Part shown: positions 1-5,639 of the stretch, piece after piece | How the letters are laid out: each line of letters starts with the position of its first letter | How positions within the stretch are numbered: the stretch's first letter is position 1 | Assembly: GCA_027886785.1 (NCBI GenBank) | Contig: JAPCJV010000100.1 | Location: forward strand, 1 to 6,733 | Direction of reading: 5' to 3' | Length of the DNA stretch: 6,733 bases | Source of the DNA: Nitrososphaerota archaeon | GTDB lineage: Archaea; Thermoproteota; Nitrososphaeria; Nitrososphaerales; CADDZS01 | Position numbers and translations under genes: made by a program | Notes under the pieces: model-generated | What the model saw: the letters and a program-made list of their open reading frames with translations, nothing else | Told to the model about the DNA's origin: nothing | Databases searched by the model: none

Positions 1-240
1 CTTCAGAACGTAATGCCCTCCGCCAATGACACGCTATCCGAAATCTCAACCGGACTGCAGGGAATGATGTTAGACATTGGTTCTGTTCCTGGTCTCTCGA
101 TGAACTTCGATGCGAATAACGAGGAGGCAGAAAAGATTCTTGCAGAAGCCTCGGTGGTAGCAGAGACCAAGATGGCTTCCACTCTTCCCGACATTCCAGA
201 TGCGACAATTACGGCTAGTGACGCGAACTCTAACATCTGA
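1..240 (+). CDS. ESCRT-III/CdvB-like (Snf7 family) protein, C-terminal part only
   Basis: The frame is open from the first base of the window and ends at TGA 238-240, so this is the 3' end of a gene that starts outside; the ATG at 13 is probably internal. What is visible is about 79 residues. They begin with a LQNVMP-type segment and continue with a helix (LSEISTGLQGMM). After a short linker comes a second helix (EEAEKILAEASVVAETKM), then a proline-containing tail (LPDIPDA). This order, and the pattern of a Glu/Ala-rich helix ending just before an 'LPxxP' segment, is what I know from archaeal CdvB-type ESCRT-III proteins, where the C-terminal region holds the last helix and MIM-like motifs that bind the Vps4-like ATPase CdvC. 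Those proteins act in membrane scission during cell division. Family assignment rests on pattern memory and on only the C-terminus; paralogue identity cannot be settled here. Confidence 0.6.
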   Translation, partial: LQNVMPSANDTLSEISTGLQGMMLDIGSVPGLSMNFDANNEEAEKILAEASVVAETKMASTLPDIPDATITASDANSNI

Positions 241-269
241 GAAAGAATAATCCCCCCGCGAGCTCAAAC

Positions 270-309
270 GGAATCGAGAATGGTCCTCGATTCCCCTCAG
301 CTTATTTTT
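270..309 (+). terminator. Hairpin plus T-tract downstream of the CdvB-like gene
   Basis: A perfect 9-bp inverted repeat (GGAATCGAG at 270-278, CTCGATTCC at 286-294) encloses a 7-nt loop. A T-rich stretch, TTATTTTT at 302-309, follows. It lies 30 nt after the TGA of the upstream gene and 160 nt before the HAD gene. Archaeal termination depends mainly on U-tracts and a hairpin is not required, so the T-tract is the more meaningful part. The hairpin-to-tract spacing of 7 nt is longer than in a classical bacterial terminator. Confidence 0.45.
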
Positions 310-423
310 CTACACGAGGCCTTCAGGCAGTGGGTGATCGATCATAGCCCTTAATTGAACCTCTAACCGTGCTGTTCCGTAACTTTCTGAAAATTTCACA
401 AACGGAAGAGTTCATATCGCGCA

Positions 424-434
424 GAAATAATTTT
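424..434 (+). promoter_or_regulatory. Possible archaeal TATA box for the HAD gene
   Basis: The A/T-rich stretch GAAATAATTTT lies about 40 nt before the ATG at 472. An archaeal TATA element centred here would place transcription start near 454-458, giving a short leader of roughly 15 nt. No Shine-Dalgarno sequence precedes the ATG (the region is TTTGAATAGTTGAATCTGA), which agrees with a short-leader or leaderless transcript. The call is based only on composition and distance. Confidence 0.3.
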
Positions 435-471
435 GGATCTCAACCTCCTTTTTTTGAATAGTTGAATCTGA

Positions 472-1305
472 ATGGCAATCAAAGCGGTTACTTTTGATCT
501 GTGGCTCACTCTCATCTGGGATTCCAAAGAACTCGAGGAGTACAGAAAGTTACGCCGCCTTCTGAATTTCCACAATTTCGTGAAGCGTGTCGGCACAAAG
601 GGGAAAAAATCGGAGCACATCAGTTTCAATGCGGTGAGACTTGCCATGGAACAGCTCAGTTTGAACGTGAAAAAAGTGTATGAAAAGGGGCGAGACGTAT
701 CCCCCGAGGATCGAGGCAGGATGCTATTCGAACTTCTGGGAATTAAGTTCTCCAGAGCCGAAGCTGCTCAGGTCGACGCGCAGGCTGGAAGAATATTGTC
801 GGACTCTGGGTATCATGCGAAATATCCCAATCTCAACCCTGAAGCAAAACCGGTCCTCAAGGAACTGAAAGAATCCGGTCTTGCAATTGGACTCGTTTCC
901 AATGCGGCAAGGACCGCGAAGACCTACGGGAGGATGCTAAGAGCCTTTGGAATCGCAGATTATTTTGACTCGCTCACAATTTCTTGTGAAATAGGGTACC
1001 TGAAGCCCAGAAAAGAGATCTTTTCCGCAGCTCTGAAATCACTCTCAGTCAAACCACTCGAAGCCCTGCACATCGGAGACCTCTTCAAGGCGGATGTGGT
1101 GGGCGCGACATCGTACGGAATGAACGCGGCGCTCTACACCGGCATGTGGCACAAATATGCACAATATATGAATCCAGGGGAGCATATTCCGCCGGATTTC
1201 AAGACCTCGAAACCTCTTGTCGCAAAAGAAATTTCGAGCCTCCGGCAAGTCCCGAATGTCGTGGAAGACTGCAACAAAATGCAGCAAGAATCAACTAAAT
1301 TGTAA
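472..1305 (+). CDS. HAD-superfamily hydrolase (haloacid dehalogenase-like)
   Basis: The 277-residue protein carries all four HAD motifs in order. Motif I is VTFDLWLTL, with the nucleophile Asp9. Motif II is GLVSNA, with Ser143. Motif III is GYLKPRKEIF, with Lys178. Motif IV is HIGDLFKAD, with Asp203 and Asp208. The helical cap lies between motifs I and II (about residues 15-125), as in subclass C1 members such as L-2-haloacid dehalogenases and phosphoglycolate-type phosphatases. The residue two after the nucleophile is Trp11 instead of the Asp that acts as acid/base in most HAD phosphatases. DLY in haloacid dehalogenases is the closest known parallel, and DLW variants occur in many uncharacterised archaeal HADs. 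The substrate is unknown. ATG 472 is chosen because motif I begins five residues later. The gene stands alone between two intergenic stretches and ends at TAA. The roughly 55 residues after motif IV form an uninformative polar tail. Confidence 0.85.
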   Translation: MAIKAVTFDLWLTLIWDSKELEEYRKLRRLLNFHNFVKRVGTKGKKSEHISFNAVRLAMEQLSLNVKKVYEKGRDVSPEDRGRMLFELLGIKFSRAEAAQVDAQAGRILSDSGYHAKYPNLNPEAKPVLKELKESGLAIGLVSNAARTAKTYGRMLRAFGIADYFDSLTISCEIGYLKPRKEIFSAALKSLSVKPLEALHIGDLFKADVVGATSYGMNAALYTGMWHKYAQYMNPGEHIPPDFKTSKPLVAKEISSLRQVPNVVEDCNKMQQESTKL

Positions 1306-1518
1306 AAGAAACGCTTCGATGACTTGGTGATTCCGATCATCATCCTACTCTTTGGATAGACGACCGGCATATTGCTTCTAGGAGTAGACAGTCTGCTGGC
1401 AGTTTTCGCTGCAATGGTCGTAATTGATTACGTTATTCTCCGAGTAGGTGTGTAGCTCTTCAACAGAGAAAGAATCGTGTCAAAGCCGTAGATCCAACTA
1501 TTTCTCGATGTACCCTGA
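1306..1518 (+). pseudogene. Membrane-protein-like frame interrupted by three TAG codons
   Basis: This gap between the convergent HAD and thioredoxin genes has no intact ORF. In the frame continuing from the HAD stop, however, it reads as a convincing membrane protein. A charged start (KKRFDD) leads to a hydrophobic run (LVIPIIILLFG), then TAG 1357-1359. A second hydrophobic stretch follows (TTGILLLGVDSLLAVF, then AAMVVIDYVILRVGV), then TAG 1453-1455. A basic segment (LFNRERIVSKP) comes next, then TAG 1489-1491, with TGA at 1516-1518. The 'two membrane helices then LFNRERI' layout recalls the C-terminal end of archaeal ABC-2 type permeases, but that is a weak memory match. No good start codon with a ribosome binding site is visible; TTG 1324 or GTG 1327 are possible. 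It may be a decayed gene fragment, a small membrane protein needing amber readthrough, or, least likely, chance. Its last 21 nt overlap the end of thioredoxin on the other strand. Confidence 0.4.
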
Positions 1519-1836
1519 AACAATTTTTTCAAATTCTTCCCTTCCCATCGCTCCCACCAGCACATCCAGTACCTTGCCGTGGTTTGTGATTAAGAAAGTT
1601 GGAATGCTCATGATTCCAAACTGCTGCGATGTAATTGGATTAGCGTCCACATCGACCTTCGCGAATTTGATCTTCCCTGCGTACTCCTTTGCTAGTTCTT
1701 CTATCACCGGAGCCATCTTCAGGCAAGGCCCACACCACGACGCCCAGAAATCGGTGACGAGAAGCGATTCCGACTTGATCGTAGAGAAGAAATTCGAGTC
1801 GGTCAGCTGAAGGGGCTTTATTGGCTCGAGGCTCAA
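1498..1836 (-). CDS. trxA: Thioredoxin
   Basis: The 112-residue protein has the length and fold pattern of a classical thioredoxin. The active site WCGPC is at residues 34-38 within DFWASWCGPC. The buried aspartate-type segment KVDVDANP is near 60-67, and the cis-proline is in SIPTF (Pro79). The glycine-rich turn VGAMGREEF is near 94-102. There is no signal peptide, so it should be a cytosolic dithiol-disulfide reductant for target proteins, working with a thioredoxin reductase that is not in this window. The start is TTG 1836: an in-frame TAA lies only 6 codons upstream and no ATG or GTG occurs between them, so the TTG is well forced. No Shine-Dalgarno sequence is visible. It begins 22 nt after the RAM-domain gene on the same strand, so the two are probably co-transcribed. 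It ends in TAG; reading through would add only five residues before TGA. Confidence 0.93.
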   Translation of the reverse strand: MSLEPIKPLQLTDSNFFSTIKSESLLVTDFWASWCGPCLKMAPVIEELAKEYAGKIKFAKVDVDANPITSQQFGIMSIPTFLITNHGKVLDVLVGAMGREEFEKIVSGYIEK

Positions 1837-1858
1837 GACAAATCGGCCGGATTAGGGA

Positions 1859-2089
1859 TTAATCCACGACAGGCATGCTCAAGGTCGAACGGATTGAAGG
1901 GATTGACCGAATCCTTGTCGTTATGATGCTTTTCAATCTCTCATTTGTATCTGCGTTCACAATGGCAATAATGTCGTAAGTTCCGTAGGACGTGTGGACC
2001 TCGATTACTTCCGGTATCTCTTTTATCGAGGAATAGACCTCAGGTTCCTTCCCAACATCAGCATTAACCAAAACGATTGCTCTCGGCAT
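1859..2089 (-). CDS. Stand-alone Lrp/AsnC ligand-binding (RAM/AsnC_trans_reg) domain protein
   Basis: The 76-residue protein consists of just the RAM domain, an alpha/beta ferredoxin-like fold. A first strand (AIVLVNADVG) leads to a helix (EPEVYSSIKEI), then the strand pair VIEVHTSYGTYDIIAIVNAD with the characteristic G-x-YD-I turn. A second helix (NERLKSIITTRI) and a last strand (IRSTLSMPVV) follow. There is no helix-turn-helix, so it should not bind DNA by itself. Family knowledge says such small Lrp-like proteins oligomerise and bind amino acids or other small effectors, and may pair with full-length Lrp regulators; which ligand applies here cannot be read from sequence. The ATG at 2089 is preceded by a weak AGG (TCAGGTTTC) and an 8-base G run. 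It is followed 22 nt later by thioredoxin. Confidence 0.88.
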   Translation of the reverse strand: MPRAIVLVNADVGKEPEVYSSIKEIPEVIEVHTSYGTYDIIAIVNADTNERLKSIITTRIRSIPSIRSTLSMPVVD

Positions 2090-2125
2090 GAAACCTGAAA
2101 ACCCCCCCCAATCGGGACTAGGCTC

Positions 2126-2154
2126 TTAATTATCTGAGACGCAGAATAATTATG
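2126..2154 (-). promoter_or_regulatory. Possible TATA elements upstream of the RAM-domain/thioredoxin pair
   Basis: The 94-nt gap before the RAM gene contains two A/T-rich boxes read on the minus strand: CATAATTATT (2154-2145) and AGATAATTAA (2135-2126). With start sites about 25 nt downstream, leaders of roughly 36 or 16 nt would result. An 8-base G run (2109-2102) lies between the boxes and the ATG. This is the most promoter-like stretch on the minus strand in the window and suggests the RAM-thioredoxin pair is its own transcription unit. Evidence is compositional only. Confidence 0.35.
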
Positions 2155-2183
2155 CTTTGTCCTTTATCCTAGAAAATGCCCCA

Positions 2184-2462
2184 TCAAATCGCATTTTTTT
2201 CTACCAAAGAAAAAACAGCTTCCGAGTATGAATGAGTGTCGTTTTTCATAATTCCCGTTTCAAGAGCCTTTGAAAAACACTCATTTTCCTTCGAAATCCG
2301 AAGCAAGGCCAGTTTTAGCCGGTACAGCTGTCTCATAGTCAAAAGATCAATTTTCTTTTCCACCGCCGCAAGCGTCCCAAGATCGAATAGGTCTAAAGTC
2401 TGGAATAACTTTCGATCTGCCTCAGACAAATTGACGGCTCCTGGAGACGTTTCTGGTTTCAC
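2184..2462 (-). CDS. Small predicted helical protein of unknown function
   Basis: I do not recognise this family. The 92-residue reading has a polar N-terminus (KPETSPGAVNLSEADRK), then a segment likely to be helical (LFQTLDLFDLGTLAAVEKK). The middle is basic and leucine-rich (LLTMRQLYRLKLALLRI) and the C-terminus is helical, ending SLVEKNAI before TGA. There is one cysteine, no metal motif, no signal peptide and no membrane segment. Two starts compete. GTG 2462 sits directly after a T6 tract and has no usable ribosome binding site. TTG 2429 has AGGAG (2442-2438) 8 nt upstream, which would give an 81-residue protein beginning at LSEADRK. The second looks better on spacing. The gene lies 43 nt (or 76 nt) after the CBS gene on the same strand and may belong to that operon. 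It is supported as coding by its continuous amphipathic composition, but could be lineage-specific. Confidence 0.6.
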   Translation of the reverse strand: MKPETSPGAVNLSEADRKLFQTLDLFDLGTLAAVEKKIDLLTMRQLYRLKLALLRISKENECFSKALETGIMKNDTHSYSEAVFSLVEKNAI

Positions 2463-2464
2463 CT

Positions 2465-2490
2465 AAAAAACCCGAAAGAGAAAGAATTAT
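2465..2490 (-). terminator. Pyrimidine/T-tract after the CBS gene
   Basis: Read on the minus strand, the 43-nt gap after the CBS stop contains a T-rich stretch with TTCTTTCTCTTT and ending in GGGTTTTTT (T6 at 2470-2465). U-rich tracts of this sort terminate transcription in archaea without a hairpin, so it could end the glutamate-synthase-like operon or attenuate into the next gene. No stem is seen. The tract ends two nt before the GTG alternative start of the next ORF. Confidence 0.3.
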
Positions 2491-2505
2491 GATTTCCAGA
2501 GGACT

Positions 2506-3441
2506 CTAATTGGAACTGCGTTCCTGTACTTCCAGCTCAAATTTCATAGATTCCACTAGGAAATTGACCGAGCGGACCGAAGAAAGTCTCTTGATTAGAT
2601 CCCTTTCGGTAACCAATCCTTGAATTTGTCCAGGCGTTTCGGGACTTTGGACCGCGAGCCCACCAATACCAAAAATCATTATCCTCGAGGCGGCTGTCCT
2701 AATATCATCATCTACCTCTACAGCTATCACATCCCTCGCCATGATCTCCGAGATTTTGGTTCTAAAATCTTGAATTGAGCCGTTTTCTCCTTCGCCAAAT
2801 TCCCCTCCTGACGCATTTTTGATTCTCGCGAGGAGCCGCAAAACATCCTTGTTCGTCAACATTCCCAAGGGAATTGACGTATTACGCGATACTATGGGCA
2901 AGCGCCTAACTCTAGTTTCGGCCATAAGATGGACTGCATCAGCCACCGTAGATTCAGAATTGATCTTCGTGACTTCGCGCGTCATGATTTCGGAAACTTT
3001 TACGCCAAGTGGTTCGGATCCAGTACCGAGAAGCCCAACCAGGTCACGCAATGTGATAATCCCTTGGACCTGCCCAAAATCATCGACGACAGGAAGAGCT
3101 CCAATGTTGTGAGTGATCATTTTCTTAGCTGCTTCTTCGAGGCCATCTCCCTTCTCGATTACTATCGGGTGAAGGCTCATGATCCGATGGATCGGAATGT
3201 CCAGAGATTCCAAAACTTGCTGCGAGTCAGTTTTAGGACCGAGCGCCAACGATACAGAGTCAATAATGTCCTGAGCGGAAAGAACCCCCACCAACCGTCT
3301 CCCGGATTCTGTGATCACGGGTAAATGCCTGAAATTCCTCCGAAGCATCAGAATAGCCGCATTTAGGACGCTTTCATTTTGTGTGGTACATACGGTCTGC
3401 CTGGTGAACAACCACCAAAGATCGGCTGTTTTTTCTGGCAA
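2506..3441 (-). CDS. Protein with four CBS domains (two Bateman modules)
   Basis: The 311-residue protein is made almost entirely of four CBS repeats, at roughly residues 13-62, 86-135, 150-203 and 230-286. Each has the typical pattern: 'v...v...t..eA...m......LPVV' followed by 'G.lt..Dl'. Examples are RHLPVITESGRRLVGVLSAQDI, split as RHLPVI and GVLSAQDI, then GALPVVDDFG/GIITLRDL, RRLPIV/GMLTNKDV and GGLAVQ/GLVTERDL. No catalytic, membrane or DNA-binding domain is attached. CBS pairs form Bateman modules that commonly bind AMP, ADP, ATP or S-adenosylmethionine, so the protein is probably an adenylate- or SAM-responsive regulatory subunit. Its partner is not visible. It starts at TTG 3441, 14 nt after the amidotransferase/GXGXG gene, which suggests cotranscription and a possible energy-sensing link to nitrogen metabolism (inference). 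A linker with a Gly/Glu-rich stretch (about 210-222) separates repeats three and four. It ends in TAG. Confidence 0.87.
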   Translation of the reverse strand: MPEKTADLWWLFTRQTVCTTQNESVLNAAILMLRRNFRHLPVITESGRRLVGVLSAQDIIDSVSLALGPKTDSQQVLESLDIPIHRIMSLHPIVIEKGDGLEEAAKKMITHNIGALPVVDDFGQVQGIITLRDLVGLLGTGSEPLGVKVSEIMTREVTKINSESTVADAVHLMAETRVRRLPIVSRNTSIPLGMLTNKDVLRLLARIKNASGGEFGEGENGSIQDFRTKISEIMARDVIAVEVDDDIRTAASRIMIFGIGGLAVQSPETPGQIQGLVTERDLIKRLSSVRSVNFLVESMKFELEVQERSSN

Positions 3442-3455
3442 TGAAAATTGAGCGC

Positions 3456-4877
3456 CTATTCCTCGACCGGTACTTCCTGGGGCGGAATGGGAGTTTCCTT
3501 CTCCTCTTCTTCCACAGTCTGGATTACGGTGAATTCTGAATCCAAAAGCGACTCCCGGACATTACTTGGGATGTTAAAATGATCAAAAAAGCTTCTGATT
3601 TTCGGCTCCAGCGCGATGATGCCATCGTGACGCTGGTCGAGCTTTCGGAATTCGACCAGGACCGGTTTTGTGTATTTCCCTCTGAAGAAAAGATTCCTCA
3701 CCCTCTTGAAAACTTCTGGAGGTAGATGGTTTCCTAGGATCCTTTCCGTAGGAAATTCAAGACGAGAGATCGATGCGAATGTCTCTCGCGAGATCGTGCC
3801 GTCGATTTCGAAAGCTTTCAAGTAGCTCAGAATGTCGGCTTTTTTGGGTGGGAGGCCGATTTGTGCTTCATCGACTCTCCCCCTGATGTAGATCCTTCCT
3901 CCAACCATGCCCGTGCCGATGTAATTTCCCACACTCCGCGCTTCGCCGGAAAGGTTGAGAACTACGACGACCCCGCCTGCCATGTATTCTCCTAGATAAT
4001 CATCCGCCATTTCGCCTACTACCAAAAATGGTCTGTGATTTTTATATTCCCTCATTTGAATGGCTGCGCGATTCCCGACTGATCCCCTGACGAAAATTTC
4101 CCCTCCCTGAAGAGCTTGACCGACGACGTCTCTCGCACTTCCATGAATCACGATTTTCCCAGAATGCATCGTGTCTCCCAAATCGTCTGAGACGTTGCCG
4201 AAAACCTCGAAATGAGCTCCATCGTTCAAATTTGCAAGACAATTCCCCGGAAATCCACTTAACTCAATTCTGAACCGGGCAGAGTCTTTTCGCGCAGTGA
4301 AGCCTATTCCGATGTATCTCTGCCCGCTCAAGTTGTCGAAAGAGATTTTTTCCTTTCCTGAGGAATACGCTTGTTGGATCTTTGAATTTATTTCTTGAAA
4401 TGGCATCTCAGTCGAATCGATCCATTCTGTCGAATCCTTGGAAGCTTTCGAAATTTCCATCGGTTCGTCTCTTAGAGAATAGTTGGTTGGGGCGAGGCCT
4501 GACGCGCTTTTTCTTCGCGTACCTGACGAAATCAATCCGCGTTTCAAGGAGGCGACAAAAAACGATCCAGGTTCCGGCGTCCACACTGAGGCGTGCGGTG
4601 AAATGGTGCGGATCTGGTTTTCCTCGCTGGCAACAAAATAACGATTCTCATCTTCTCCAAAAAGTAAGGGACGGAATTTGGATCTGTCGGTGAGAGCGAC
4701 TAGGTAGGTATCGTACTCGTCTTCAAACCCGACCACTATCGCAAAAGGTCCGTCGAGTTTTGCACCCCTATACTGAGAAAGTGTTTCGAGCAACAGGTTT
4801 CCCCGGATCCGATCTTCAAAGGGATTGGTGAGAAGGGAGGCCGCTTCAATTATCGAGAGTCCTTCCACTCTGATCAA
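3456..4877 (-). CDS. Amidotransferase C-terminal half plus GXGXG (glutamate synthase alpha-type) domain; 3' piece of an interrupted gene
   Basis: This 473-residue frame is the continuation of the piece ending at 4884. Residues 1-115 are the second half of a class II glutamine amidotransferase domain (LDGPFAIVVG, then LTDRSKFRPLLFG, FVASEENQIR and VWTPEPG). Residues 116-185 are a polar linker. Residues about 190-340 are the right-handed beta-helix GXGXG domain of glutamate synthase, with its glycine ladder (VVGQALQGGEIFVRG, GEYMAGGVVVVL, VGNYIGTGMVGGRIYIRG). A GltB-like C-terminal helical part and an acidic tail (EEEEKETP) follow. In glutamate synthases the GXGXG domain is a structural spacer between amidotransferase and FMN domains. 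The TTG 4877 start is probably not real: it lies in the same frame as the upstream piece, two codons after its TAG, inside an amidotransferase helix, with no ribosome binding site. The TAG stop here looks genuine because readthrough would run 31 codons inside the CBS gene. Confidence 0.85.
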   Translation of the reverse strand: MIRVEGLSIIEAASLLTNPFEDRIRGNLLLETLSQYRGAKLDGPFAIVVGFEDEYDTYLVALTDRSKFRPLLFGEDENRYFVASEENQIRTISPHASVWTPEPGSFFVASLKRGLISSGTRRKSASGLAPTNYSLRDEPMEISKASKDSTEWIDSTEMPFQEINSKIQQAYSSGKEKISFDNLSGQRYIGIGFTARKDSARFRIELSGFPGNCLANLNDGAHFEVFGNVSDDLGDTMHSGKIVIHGSARDVVGQALQGGEIFVRGSVGNRAAIQMREYKNHRPFLVVGEMADDYLGEYMAGGVVVVLNLSGEARSVGNYIGTGMVGGRIYIRGRVDEAQIGLPPKKADILSYLKAFEIDGTISRETFASISRLEFPTERILGNHLPPEVFKRVRNLFFRGKYTKPVLVEFRKLDQRHDGIIALEPKIRSFFDHFNIPSNVRESLLDSEFTVIQTVEEEEKETPIPPQEVPVEE

Positions 4878-4883
4878 ATGATT

Positions 4884-4886
4884 CTA
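4884..4886 (-). other. In-frame TAG (amber) codon inside the amidotransferase gene
   Basis: On the minus strand the frame reads GCC AAA CTT TAG AAT CAT TTG ATC AGA, with no frame change on either side. The protein pattern TDSEVVAKL-[TAG]-NHLIRVEGL matches the helix after the conserved 'TD-EV' motif in archaeal class II amidotransferases. As I recall those homologues, a hydrophobic residue, often Leu, occupies this position. A TTG leucine codon would become TAG by one base change. The full frame, 5639 to 3456, has 727 positions with the TAG as codon 252. Confidence 0.9.
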
Positions 4887-5639
4887 AAGTTTGGCGACTA
4901 CCTCGCTGTCCGTGCCAACGTGACTCTTGTATCCGTAGGAATTCAAGAATTCCATATTCGCTCCGAAGGAGCTAATGTCTCCGTTGTGCACTATGGCACA
5001 ATCAAAGGAGGCAAACGGGTGAGACCAGATCGGAGAGGATCCAGGAGAGTTTGTGGGCTGCCGAGTGTGAGCGATCCACAAGTCTGCCCATTTGGAATCT
5101 CTACGATCTAATCCGTACATCCTTGCGATGTCAAGGGGGTAACCCACGCCCTTGAAAACATCCAGAAACTTGCCATAGGAAAAGATCCGTCCATCTATTC
5201 TTCTGCTCGAGAGGAGGGTGGAATTAACTTCGTCGATAATGCCATCGAGATTAGACCGGGCTTTTGAGGAAATTTCAAACTCCAGATTTAGCACGCTGGA
5301 ACTTTCACTTGTACTTTCAAAAATATTGAATTTCGAAGAAAGAGGATCGCCGAGAGCTTCGGATAATTTTCTCGTAACCAACTGGCCGACTTCTTCGTCG
5401 GCAACGAATGCCCCCACTTTTAATCGGGGATCTGGCTGGGAATCGAAACAGGCGTACCCCGCACCCAGGTTACTTCCTCTGTAACTGATGCATGAGATTC
5501 CCTCAACTGCGACAGTGTTAGAAATCTTTCCGGCTCCGGATTTTCGGATGACTCCGAAAACTCCGCAACCATCTTTGCTTATTGGTTGCCCGAAGGAAGT
5601 ATCGTACTGCCAGACATCTTTGGACAAGAAATCTGTCAT
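4884..5639 (-). CDS. Class II glutamine amidotransferase domain, N-terminal half; 5' piece of an interrupted gene
   Basis: The 251-residue piece carries the glutaminase active site of the Ntn-hydrolase type. Cys25 is in DGCGVFGV, the nucleophile whose free amino group acts as base. Arg54 is in SYRG, and AHTRQPTNSPG is at 190-200. The oxyanion-hole Asn-Gly is in IVHNGDISSFGAN (219-220), and Asp244 is in GTDSEV. These enzymes split glutamine to glutamate and pass ammonia to a partner; with the GXGXG and FMN-like neighbours this points to an archaeal split glutamate synthase or derivative. A 24-residue leader precedes the cysteine and would need removal for a standard N-terminal-nucleophile mechanism. 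ATG 5639 has a strong GGGAGG 4 nt upstream and overlaps the upstream gene's stop (ATGA), so translation is probably coupled. The frame ends at TAG 4886-4884 in the middle of the fold. The missing half follows in the same frame, so this piece alone should not fold. Confidence 0.85.
   Translation of the reverse strand: MTDFLSKDVWQYDTSFGQPISKDGCGVFGVIRKSGAGKISNTVAVEGISCISYRGSNLGAGYACFDSQPDPRLKVGAFVADEEVGQLVTRKLSEALGDPLSSKFNIFESTSESSSVLNLEFEISSKARSNLDGIIDEVNSTLLSSRRIDGRIFSYGKFLDVFKGVGYPLDIARMYGLDRRDSKWADLWIAHTRQPTNSPGSSPIWSHPFASFDCAIVHNGDISSFGANMEFLNSYGYKSHVGTDSEVVAKL

Noticed and set aside
1343..1450. Short repeats CCTACTC / GAGTAG(G) in the HAD-thioredoxin gap, as a possible regulatory hairpin or attachment site
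   Set aside because: The arms are only 6-7 bp with loops of about 30-95 nt, well within chance, and no mobile-element gene or tRNA is nearby.
1448..1810. 120-residue + strand ORF opposite thioredoxin
   Set aside because: It is the antisense shadow of thioredoxin, which has a complete active site and family-length fold. The + reading is Ser-rich and resembles no family.
2929..3324. 131-residue + strand ORF opposite the CBS protein
   Set aside because: It overlaps four clear CBS repeats on the minus strand and shows no domain pattern of its own.
4884..5639. Complete pyrrolysine-type code (TAG always sense) as explanation for the amber codon
   Set aside because: Three other genes in the window end in TAG at natural protein ends, and one of those readthroughs would overlap the CBS gene for 31 codons. 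No pyl genes or tRNA are in the window. Kept only as one option among several.
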